64,000 nucleotides of DNA from Frigidibacter sp. ROC022 (GTDB taxonomy: Bacteria; Pseudomonadota; Alphaproteobacteria; Rhodobacterales; Rhodobacteraceae), in NCBI RefSeq assembly GCF_024723735.1, contig NZ_JANQDU010000003.1:372001-436000 (forward strand), written 5' to 3'. Every line of letters starts with the position of its first letter. The stretch's first letter is position 1. The translations under genes were made by a program, and so were the position numbers. The notes below the pieces were generated by a model. It saw only the letters and a list, made by a program, of their open reading frames with translations, was not told the DNA's origin and did not search any database. Positions 54,381-61,890 of the stretch are shown here, piece by piece.

Positions 54381-54404
54381 GGGGCGCTCCATTCGGGGCG
54401 CCCC
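54381..54404 (+). terminator. Rho-independent-like terminator after the transport operon
   Basis: GGGGCGC (54381-54387), a 10-base loop, GCGCCCC (54398-54404), then GTTTCATT. It sits 32 bases after the solute-binding protein stop and before the convergent hydrolase stop. Confidence 0.7.
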
Positions 54405-54407
54405 GTT

Positions 54408-55229
54408 TCATTCCGCTGCCACCATCCGCATCAGCGCCTGGCCGAGAGGGTGCTGCGGATTGCCCAGTTCCAGAACAATGTTCATGTGGTTGCATCCCGC
54501 GACCTCCAGCAATCGCCCGCTGTCGCCCAGATGGGCCGCATAGGCGCGGGCCTGATCACGGAAGGGGGGCGTCTCGTCCGCGCCGAAGGCCAGCAGTCTT
54601 GTGCATCCCGGTAGCAGGATGGCGGTCATCGGTGACCAATCGGCCACCTCTTCCGGGGTCAGGGCGATTTCCGGTTGCAGGAAAGAACTCGGGATCGGCG
54701 CCAGGTCATAGATGCCCGACAGCAGCAGCATTTCCCGGGGAATGCGGGGCAGGGGCGGCTCGGCCGTTGTCCGGGCGGCCAGCCAGCTTGCCAGATGCCC
54801 GCCCGCGGAATGGCCCGACACGGTGATGCGCTTCGCGTCGCCGCCGAAGTCCCCGGCATGGTCGGCCACCCACGCGAAGGCCGCGCGGCACTGGGCCACC
54901 AGATCGGCCAGACGCACGGCGGGCATCAGGTCGTATTCGACCAGCACCGCGACACCGCCCGCCGCGATCACGGGTTCCGCGACAAAGGCATAGTCCTCCT
55001 TGCGGCCGGCCCGCCAGTAGCCGCCATGGATGAAGATGTGAACGGGGCGCCCGGAAGCTGCCCGACCGTCCCGGATCACATCCAGGGACTGCCGATCCCC
55101 CGACCCGTAGACGATGTTCCTTGTCACCGACCAGCGCGCAGAGGTCGCGGCGCTCAGCCGCGCATAGGTTTTCGAAATCTCATCGAATTCCGGGACATAG
55201 TCGCGGATCTTGAAGTGGTCTTCATGCAT
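54408..55229 (-). CDS. Alpha/beta hydrolase, arylformamidase-like
   Basis: 273 aa. HGGYWRAG gives the oxyanion-hole motif and GHSAGGHLASWLAA the nucleophile Ser. The combination with YDLMPAVRLADLVAQCRAAF is close to kynurenine formamidase-type hydrolases, and a later HMNIVLELG gives the His. The substrate could be an amide or ester of the imported compound. The start at 55229 overlaps the short IclR gene by 8 bp. Confidence 0.82.
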   Translation of the reverse strand: MHEDHFKIRDYVPEFDEISKTYARLSAATSARWSVTRNIVYGSGDRQSLDVIRDGRAASGRPVHIFIHGGYWRAGRKEDYAFVAEPVIAAGGVAVLVEYDLMPAVRLADLVAQCRAAFAWVADHAGDFGGDAKRITVSGHSAGGHLASWLAARTTAEPPLPRIPREMLLLSGIYDLAPIPSSFLQPEIALTPEEVADWSPMTAILLPGCTRLLAFGADETPPFRDQARAYAAHLGDSGRLLEVAGCNHMNIVLELGNPQHPLGQALMRMVAAE

Positions 55230-55764
55230 TTCCCGGTTCCGTGTCAGCAGGCCCGTCGCCCAGGGCCCGGCAGGCACTTTCAAGACAACCCCGGGCATAT
55301 GCAAACGCTTCGATCCGCGGCTGCCGGCTCCAGCCAAGCGTGATCCAGCAGGCGCCGGCCTTTTCGGGCAGTTGGACCTCGGCCTCGATCTGGTGCTTCA
55401 CGCGCTGGTGCTGCGGCGGAAGGCGCAGGATTTCGGTGGGGCCGGCCTGTTCCGTTGCGGCCCTGAGCGAAACCGTCGCGCCGGTCTCCTGGCGCAGCCA
55501 CAGCAGGACCGCCTCGGCACGTTCGGCGATCCGGGCCAGGCCCAGCGGCGCCAGGCCCAGGGCGAAGGCCTTGGGGGCGAGCAGGCACCTGCCGCCGGCC
55601 AGCCGTCTGAGAAAGCCGGCGCGTTCCAGCTTGCCCAGAATCTCGATCGTGCCGGTGCGCGCCAATCCGCCGCGCGCGCAGATTTCCCCGAGCCGAATGC
55701 CCGGATGCTCGGCGACCAGGAACAGGATCCGGGCCAGATGACGGATGCCGGTCGCGTCAGCCAT
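55222..55764 (-). CDS. Short IclR-type helix-turn-helix regulator
   Basis: 180 aa. The N-terminal winged helix (GIRHLARILFLVAEHPGIRL, then RGGLARTGTIEILGKLERAG) matches the IclR_N layout. The remaining ~110 residues are shorter than the usual IclR effector domain and have only a VSLRAATEQAGPTEI segment that fits. It overlaps the fused regulator gene by 8 bp upstream and the hydrolase gene downstream, so it is co-translated with both. Confidence 0.72.
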   Translation of the reverse strand: MADATGIRHLARILFLVAEHPGIRLGEICARGGLARTGTIEILGKLERAGFLRRLAGGRCLLAPKAFALGLAPLGLARIAERAEAVLLWLRQETGATVSLRAATEQAGPTEILRLPPQHQRVKHQIEAEVQLPEKAGACWITLGWSRQPRIEAFAYARGCLESACRALGDGPADTEPGNA

Positions 55765-57163
55765 GCGTTCCGGCTCCGGACTGCCGGGCCAGCTGGGCGG
55801 CCGATCTGTTGTAGCTGTTGCCGGGATAGCGCACCCGGAAACTATGCGGGTCATAGGCGCGGCTGATCCCGGACTGCAGGATGAGCTGATCGGGAAGATC
55901 CCAGCGGACATGGTCTTCGAACAGCATGGTGGAGCTGACGGAACGGGTGGAATCGCCCCGGGTGACAATGACATCCGAGCGCACGGATATGGTGCGGGGA
56001 ACCGGGCTTCCGCGCAATGCGCTGAACAATGTCTCGATCCCGACCAACCCCATCGACGGCGGATAATCGACCGCCACCATCCGGACGTCGTTTTGCAGGG
56101 CCAGCTTGTACACCTGATTGAGGTCGCCGCCAGTGTGCGGAGGAATGTCCCTTCCGGAATAGCCAGCCGCCAGATAGGCCTGAAGCGAGCCGACGCCCTG
56201 CAAGCCGCTGTCGGACCAGACACCGTCGAAGGGGCGCTCGCGGGTCCGCAGGTGGCTCTCGACACGGGATCGTGCGATTTCCGGCCGCCAGTCCGTCCAG
56301 TGGCAGGCGGTGATGCAGATATCCGGGAACCGGCGGAAGACCTCTTTGGCGGCGGCAAGGCGCGCGATTGCCGGCGCAGCCCCCCGCTTTCCGGGCAGGA
56401 GCAGAACCCGGCCCCTTCCTTGCAGCGTCTCGGCCAGCCAGAGCGCGGTGACATGGCCGATGAGCTGGTCGGAGCTGTTGACGAAGCTGTCAAAGGCGCG
56501 AAACCCGCCGATGGCCCGATCGACCAGCACGACACGGACGCCGCGGCGGACGGCATTTTCCAGTTCCGCTGCGATCAGCGGCGAGTTTTCGGCGCTGACC
56601 AGAAGCCCGTCCGCCCCGTCCTCGACCAGGGACCTGATCTGAAGGCTCTGCAGTTCGGCATTGTCGTCGGCGTGACGGATCGCCAGCCGATCCAGGGCAT
56701 CGCCCAGGCCGCCGGCCCCGTACTCGATGGAGTGCACCAGGGCCATGCGCCAGTCATTGCCCAGCGAGGTGTTGGAGAAACCGATGTGGAAGCGGCGCCG
56801 GTTCGTCGGCCTCGCCCGACCAAGCGACAGAACCGGAGACGCGGGGAAGTATCCGGGGATCACCTTCGGGAAGCCCGTCCGGACCGAGACATCCCGGGTA
56901 CTGCGGCGCTGGAAATCGGTGTAGACCTGCTTGGCATAGGCCTTGCGCAGGACAGAGGCCTTGTCACCGGTCGCGATCCTGCCGCGCGACAGCGAGACCA
57001 GCCCGGACTCGGCCAGGACCTTGCCGATGCGGTGCAGGCTGGTGCGCGGCACGCCCGTGATGTTCCGTGCCTCCTTTGTGCCGATCGCGTCTTCCCCGCA
57101 TTCGGCCAATGCGCTCAACAGGGCAATCGCGCCGTCCACGCCGTTCTGACGATGCCTGCCCAA
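55757..57163 (-). CDS. IclR-like HTH fused to a periplasmic-binding-protein sensor
   Basis: 468 aa. Residues about 8-75 form an IclR-type winged helix (GAIALLSALAECGED and RNITGVPRTSLHRIGKVLAE). From about 124 to 450 the protein has a type I periplasmic-binding-protein fold: IGFSNTSLGNDWR, DGLLVSAENSPLI, VVLVDR and LLLPGKRGAAP. No signal peptide precedes the fold, so it is cytoplasmic. The architecture recalls LacI regulators, but with an IclR-type DNA-binding domain. It is divergent from the amidohydrolase gene, with the candidate operator 37 bases upstream of its start. Confidence 0.8.
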   Translation of the reverse strand: MGRHRQNGVDGAIALLSALAECGEDAIGTKEARNITGVPRTSLHRIGKVLAESGLVSLSRGRIATGDKASVLRKAYAKQVYTDFQRRSTRDVSVRTGFPKVIPGYFPASPVLSLGRARPTNRRRFHIGFSNTSLGNDWRMALVHSIEYGAGGLGDALDRLAIRHADDNAELQSLQIRSLVEDGADGLLVSAENSPLIAAELENAVRRGVRVVLVDRAIGGFRAFDSFVNSSDQLIGHVTALWLAETLQGRGRVLLLPGKRGAAPAIARLAAAKEVFRRFPDICITACHWTDWRPEIARSRVESHLRTRERPFDGVWSDSGLQGVGSLQAYLAAGYSGRDIPPHTGGDLNQVYKLALQNDVRMVAVDYPPSMGLVGIETLFSALRGSPVPRTISVRSDVIVTRGDSTRSVSSTMLFEDHVRWDLPDQLILQSGISRAYDPHSFRVRYPGNSYNRSAAQLARQSGAGTHG

Positions 57164-57199
57164 GCGCGCAATCCCTTCCCGGAAGCGTTAGTCCCTGAT

Positions 57200-57218
57200 T
57201 GTTCCAAATGGCGACCTT
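57200..57218. promoter_or_regulatory. 19-bp motif shared with 48676-48694, candidate operator
   Basis: TGTTCCAAATGGCGACCTT, identical to the copy upstream of the transport operon. It lies between the divergent regulator (start 57163) and amidohydrolase (start 57325), closer to the regulator, and could control both. Confidence 0.7.
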
Positions 57219-57248
57219 GTCACAATCAATGCGGCTGGCCCCGGTGTC

Positions 57249-57266
57249 AAAGCCAAAATAGGCTTT
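57249..57266. promoter_or_regulatory. Inverted repeat AAAGCC/GGCTTT in the divergent region
   Basis: AAAGCC (57249-57254), spacer AAAATA, GGCTTT (57261-57266). It lies 58 bases ahead of the amidohydrolase start, near its probable promoter. It may be a second operator, for example for the short IclR-type regulator. Confidence 0.5.
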
Positions 57267-57324
57267 CGGCAACGACAGTTGCGGCTTTTTCACCGCTGAC
57301 ATCGACAACCGGGAGGAGTTGGAA

Positions 57325-58602
57325 ATGGGGTCATACCTGATCAAGAACGCGACCGTGTGGGATGCGATCGATGACCAATCCTACAAGGGCGAAGTCCACA
57401 TCGAAGGCAACCGCATCAAGACCGTTGCCCGCGGTGCGGACCAGATTCCCGAGGACCGCGCAGAGACCGTGATCGACGCCGAGGGCAAGTTCCTGATGCC
57501 CGGCCTCGTCGAAGGCCATTGCCACCTGTCCTTCTGCGGCCCCTCGCGCAATCAGGACCTCGGCGAGATTCCTCCCGAGGAACACATGCTGGAGACCTGC
57601 CGGGCGGCGACGCTGATCCTGGATCACGGCTTCACTTCGGCATGGTCCGCTGCCTCGGCCAAGATGCGGCTGGATGTGGTTCTGCGTTCGGAAATCGAGA
57701 ACGGGTATGTGGCAGGCCCCCGCTACCGCGCGGCGAGCCCCGAGATCACCACGACCGGCGGTCTGGGGGACGAGCGCCAGATGCACATGAATGCCGAGAG
57801 CTTCGGCTGGCTGGCGGACGGCCCGACGGAAATCCTGCGCGCGGTTCGGCTCTGCTGCCGGGAGAACGTGGACAACGTGAAATTCAATGTCTCCGGCGAC
57901 GAGTTCGTCAGCCATGCCCGGGCCGAGATCATCTCGATGACGGAACTCGAACTGACCACCGGCGTCAAGGCGGCCCATGACTGGGGCAAGATGGTCGCCT
58001 GCCATGCCCGCGCGGCGGAATCGGTCAAGCGATCGGTTCGGGCAGGGGTGGATTGCATCTACCATTGCGATTTTGCCGACGAAGAGGCGCTCGACATGCT
58101 CGAGGCGGCCAAGGACCGGGTTATCGTCGGTCCCGCCTTCGGGCTGGTTCACAATTCGGTCTTCGAAGGCGATGCGGTCGGATTGACAAAGGATGTCGTC
58201 GAAAAGATGGGCCTGCCGCGCAAGCTGGAACACACCTGCGCCACCTATCACGAGATGCGCAAGCGCGGCATGCGGGTGGTGGTCGGCGGGGATTACGGGT
58301 TCACGATCACCCCGATGGGGCAGAACGCGCGCGACATCGGCCATTTCGTGAAGTTCTTCGGCTATTCGCCGGCTGAGGCGCTGAAATGCGCCACCGAGGT
58401 CGGGGCGGAGCTGATGGGTCACAAGGGCGAGCTGGGGATCATCAAGGACGGGGCGTTGGCCGATGTCCTGCTGGTCAACGGAAACCCGCTGGAAGATCAG
58501 GCCTGCCTCGTCGGCCCGGACAAGTTCGCCTTCATCATGAAGGACGGCCTGGTTCACAAGGACTGGCGGCGTCCTGGTATGAGGTCGGAGCTTCTCGCCT
58601 GA
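57325..58602 (+). CDS. Metal-dependent amidohydrolase
   Basis: 425 aa. EGHCHLSF gives the HxH metal site, VKFNVSGD the probable carboxylated Lys region, CHARAAES and IYHCDFAD two further His ligands, and VGGDYGFTITP the late Asp. It resembles imidazolonepropionase-like or prolidase-type amidohydrolases (GALADVLLVNGNPLED at the end). I chose the ATG at 57325 with GGGAGGAG upstream over the TTG at 57319. It probably hydrolyses the imported compound. Confidence 0.87.
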   Translation: MGSYLIKNATVWDAIDDQSYKGEVHIEGNRIKTVARGADQIPEDRAETVIDAEGKFLMPGLVEGHCHLSFCGPSRNQDLGEIPPEEHMLETCRAATLILDHGFTSAWSAASAKMRLDVVLRSEIENGYVAGPRYRAASPEITTTGGLGDERQMHMNAESFGWLADGPTEILRAVRLCCRENVDNVKFNVSGDEFVSHARAEIISMTELELTTGVKAAHDWGKMVACHARAAESVKRSVRAGVDCIYHCDFADEEALDMLEAAKDRVIVGPAFGLVHNSVFEGDAVGLTKDVVEKMGLPRKLEHTCATYHEMRKRGMRVVVGGDYGFTITPMGQNARDIGHFVKFFGYSPAEALKCATEVGAELMGHKGELGIIKDGALADVLLVNGNPLEDQACLVGPDKFAFIMKDGLVHKDWRRPGMRSELLA

Positions 58603-58847
58603 GGTCGGTCGCTTGGCCCGGCGCGCGCGGACCTGACGGGTGCGGCTCCGTCCCCCTCCGATCATCGCTTTGATGTTCGTGCGACCGAGGCCGGAACATG
58701 CCCGACTGGCCGGGCGGGCGGCGCATGTGCAACTCTGACCCGATAGCCGATTGTTGCGGGACTTCCTTCCTGCCGGACGATCAGACCGACGGAACGCGTC
58801 CGCAGCCGCGTATGGCATTCGACGTCCTGGCAAACATCGGAGCTGAC

Positions 58848-59489
58848 ATGAAGACGCATTTCCTGGCCATGTCCATCGTGGCCCTTTCTTCCACCGGCGC
58901 GTACGCCGAGACCTTCTCGGCCGATGTCTGGGCGGACAACTGGTTCGAGTTGCGGGTCGATGGCGAAACCGTTGGCGAGGACAGCGTGCCGATCACCACG
59001 GAGCGGTCCTTCAATGCCGAGAGCTTTGTCTTCGAGGCCGAGCGGCCCTTCGTCCTTGGCCTCGTCGCGAAGGACTTCAAGGAGAACGATACCGGGCTCG
59101 AATACATCGGCACGGGCCGGCAGCAGATGGGCGACGGCGGCGTGATCCTGCAGATCAGGAATGCAGCCGGCGAGCCGATTGTCGTCAGCAATGCCGACTG
59201 GCAATGCCTCACGATCCATACCGCCCCGCTGGACAAGTCCTGCGAGGACCAGCGCAATCCGGTGGCGGGGGAAGGGGCCTGCGCCTTCGACGTCTCGGAA
59301 GAACCGGAGGGCTGGGACACGGCGGCGTTCGACGCCGCTTCCTGGCCGCAGGCCGACGTCTACACCGAGGCGGAGGTCGGCCCCAAGGCCGGTTATGATG
59401 AGATTGCCTGGGCCGAGGATGCCAGGCTGATCTGGGGCCCCGACCTCGAACAGAGCAATACGGTGCTCTGCCGCCTGATGGTCGAGTGA
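58848..59489 (+). CDS. Secreted protein of unknown function
   Basis: 213 aa with a signal peptide (MKTHFLAMSIVALSSTGAYA, cleavage about residue 20). The mature part is predicted beta-rich: FSADVWADNWFELRVDGETV, PITTERSFNAESFVFEAE and LEYIGTGRQQMGDGGVIL. It has Cys in WQCLTI, KSCEDQ, GACAFD and VLCRLM that may form disulphides. Similar domains occur in front of PEBP-like proteins from memory, but no PEBP motif is seen. GGAG lies 7 bases ahead of the ATG. Confidence 0.7.
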   Translation: MKTHFLAMSIVALSSTGAYAETFSADVWADNWFELRVDGETVGEDSVPITTERSFNAESFVFEAERPFVLGLVAKDFKENDTGLEYIGTGRQQMGDGGVILQIRNAAGEPIVVSNADWQCLTIHTAPLDKSCEDQRNPVAGEGACAFDVSEEPEGWDTAAFDAASWPQADVYTEAEVGPKAGYDEIAWAEDARLIWGPDLEQSNTVLCRLMVE

Positions 59490-59785
59490 CCTCTCCCCGC
59501 GGACCCGAACCCAACGGACGCTTGGCCATGACCCGGAACGCGCATTCGCAGCGCGTTTCGCCCGGCGTGGCATCTGCATGCTTTCCCCCACGAATGCCGT
59601 TTCGGGGCCAATCCTGGCGTCGGATCGGGAAGGGACCATTTCCCTCGGCGCAATCTGACAGGACCGCCTATGCGCGCGCCGACCGTCCGCTGCTGCCGGA
59701 GGCCGGGCGGGCAATTCCGTGCCTGCATCCGCCCGCTCGTGCCTTGACCCCATTTGTGAAGTGAAATACTACCCTGCCAAGGTCT

Positions 59786-59859
59786 GCGGGCGTTGTGTAA
59801 TGGTAAGACCTCAGCCTTCCAAGCTGATGACGCGGGTTCGATTCCCGCCGCCCGCTCCA
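59786..59859 (+). tRNA. tRNA-Gly, anticodon UCC
   Basis: 74 bases including the encoded CCA. The acceptor stem GCGGGCG (59786-59792) pairs with CGCCCGC (59849-59855), with discriminator T. The anticodon arm TCAGC-CTTCCAA-GCTGA has TCC at 59818-59820. The T-arm has GCGGGTTCGATTCCCGC. It reads GGA codons (and GGG by wobble). Confidence 0.95.
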
Positions 59860-59989
59860 GCCGACTTGCCCCTCATCACGCACTTGTTTCCGCTGCCCGA
59901 TCCGGGTCGTGCAGCAATTCGTCACAGGCCGGTTGCGGGCCCGGCGGGGGGCGCATAAACCGGGGCCGACAGCGGACGGGACGGTTTCG

Positions 59990-61783
59990 ATGAGCGCACG
60001 CGATGTGAATGCCGGCAGCGAAGAGCGTGCCAAGTCGAAACGTGTGGGCGCCCTGGCCGGGCTCTGGCCCTTCGTTGCCCCCTATCGCGGCATGCTGGTT
60101 CTGGCGCTGGTGGCGCTGGTCTTCACCGCCGCGATCTCGCTGATCCTGCCGCTGGCGGTGCGCCAGGTCGTCGATGCCTTCCAGGCCGAGGAACTGGTGC
60201 TGCTCGACAGCTATTTCGTCGCGGCGCTCGGCGTGGCGCTGGCGCTGGCTCTGGGCACCGGGCTTCGCTACTACCTTGTCACGAGGCTGGGCGAGCGGGT
60301 CGTCACCGACATCCGCAAGGCGGTGTTTGCCCGGGTCGTCGGGCTGTCGCCCGCGTTCTACGAGCGGATCATGACCGGCGAGGTGCTGAGCCGGATCACC
60401 ACCGACACGACGCTGATCCTGTCGGTCATCGGCTCTTCGGCCTCGATCGCGCTGCGCCAGATGCTGACCCTGATCGGCGGGCTGGCGCTGATGATCTTCA
60501 CCTCGGCAAAGCTCTCGGGGCTGGTGCTGCTGATCGTGCCGGCGGTGGTGGTGGCGATCGTGGTGCTGGGGCGGCGGCTGCGCAAGCTGAGCCGGGAGAA
60601 CCAGGACTGGATCGCCGCCAGTTCGGGCAATGCATCCGAGACGCTGTCCAGCGTCCAGACCGTGCAGGCCTTCACCCATGAGGCATTGAGCCGCGAGACC
60701 TTCGACGATGTCAGCGAGCAGAGTTTCCGCATCGCCCGAACCCGGATCGCCACCCGGGCATTGATGACGGTGGTCGTGATCGCGGTCATCTTCTCGGGCG
60801 TGGTCGGCGTGCTGTGGATCGGCGCCCGCGACGTGCGGGCCGGGGCGATGAGCGTCGGCCTGCTGGTGCAATTCGTGATCTACGCGATCATGGTCGCCGG
60901 CTCGATCGGGGCGCTCAGCGAAATCTGGGGCGAGTTGCAGCGCGCCGCCGGGGCGACCGAGCGGCTGGTGGAGCTGCTGAACGCCGAGGACACCGTGCGC
61001 GATCCGGCCACGCCCGTGGTGCTGCCGCGCCCGGTGCGGGGCGAGATCGTCTTCGAGGATGTCGCCTTCCACTACCCGACCCGGCCGGAGCAGAATTCGC
61101 TCGACGGGGTCAGCTTCCGGGTCGCCCCGGGCGAGACGGTGGCGCTGGTCGGCCCATCGGGCGCCGGCAAGACCACGGTGATCCAGCTGCTGCAGCGGTT
61201 CTACGATCCGCAGGCCGGACGGGTCCGGCTGGACGGGGTGGATCTGCGCGACATGGCCCGGGCCGATTTCCGTCAGGCCATGGCCCTGGTGCCGCAGGAC
61301 CCGGTGATCTTCGCCAGCACCGCCGCCGAGAACATCCGCTTCGGCCGTCCCGACGCCAGCCAGGCCGAGGTGGAAGAGGCGGCCCGCGCGGCGGCGGCGC
61401 ATGAGTTCCTGTCGGAACTGGCCGATGGCTACCAGACCATGGTCGGCGAGCGTGGGGTGATGCTCTCTGGCGGGCAGAAACAGCGCATCGCCATTGCCCG
61501 CGCGATCCTGCGCGACGCGCCGGTGCTGCTGCTGGACGAGGCGACCAGCGCGCTGGACGCCGAAAGCGAACGTGCGGTGCAACTGGCGGTGGACCGCATG
61601 GCCAGGGGCCGCAGTACCCTGATCGTGGCGCACCGGCTGGCGACGGTGAAGAAGGCCGACCGCATCCTGGTCTTCGAAAAGGGCCGGATCGTCGCCGAGG
61701 GCACGCATGATTCGCTGGTTGCCGAGGGCGGGCTCTATGCGCGGCTGGCGCGGCTTCAGTTCACCGATGGTGCGGCGGCCTGA
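59990..61783 (+). CDS. ABC exporter, MsbA-like half-transporter (ATPase plus permease)
   Basis: 597 aa. The transmembrane part (residues about 28-320, starting LAGLWPFVAPYRGMLVLALV) has six helices. The ATPase has Walker A VGPSGAGKTT, Q-loop VPQDPVIFA, signature LSGGQKQRIAIARAI and Walker B LLLDEATSALD. Half-transporters of this kind export lipids or peptides. The start at 59990 (MSARDVNAG) is chosen over 59909, which overlaps a non-conserved Arg-rich extension. The ribosome-binding site is weak (GGACGGGACGG). Confidence 0.93.
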   Translation: MSARDVNAGSEERAKSKRVGALAGLWPFVAPYRGMLVLALVALVFTAAISLILPLAVRQVVDAFQAEELVLLDSYFVAALGVALALALGTGLRYYLVTRLGERVVTDIRKAVFARVVGLSPAFYERIMTGEVLSRITTDTTLILSVIGSSASIALRQMLTLIGGLALMIFTSAKLSGLVLLIVPAVVVAIVVLGRRLRKLSRENQDWIAASSGNASETLSSVQTVQAFTHEALSRETFDDVSEQSFRIARTRIATRALMTVVVIAVIFSGVVGVLWIGARDVRAGAMSVGLLVQFVIYAIMVAGSIGALSEIWGELQRAAGATERLVELLNAEDTVRDPATPVVLPRPVRGEIVFEDVAFHYPTRPEQNSLDGVSFRVAPGETVALVGPSGAGKTTVIQLLQRFYDPQAGRVRLDGVDLRDMARADFRQAMALVPQDPVIFASTAAENIRFGRPDASQAEVEEAARAAAAHEFLSELADGYQTMVGERGVMLSGGQKQRIAIARAILRDAPVLLLDEATSALDAESERAVQLAVDRMARGRSTLIVAHRLATVKKADRILVFEKGRIVAEGTHDSLVAEGGLYARLARLQFTDGAAA

Positions 61784-61890
61784 CGGCGGCGAATGACGCG
61801 ACGTGTCGGCGGCAGCCCCCTTGCCCGTTCCTGCCTTTCCTCGCATCCTCTCGCCGGAAGACCCGGTGACGGGCCGTGGGGAGGACGGAT

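Noticed and set aside
57319-57321. TTG start for the amidohydrolase
   Set aside because: It is too close to the GGGAGGAG ribosome-binding stretch; the ATG at 57325 has better spacing.
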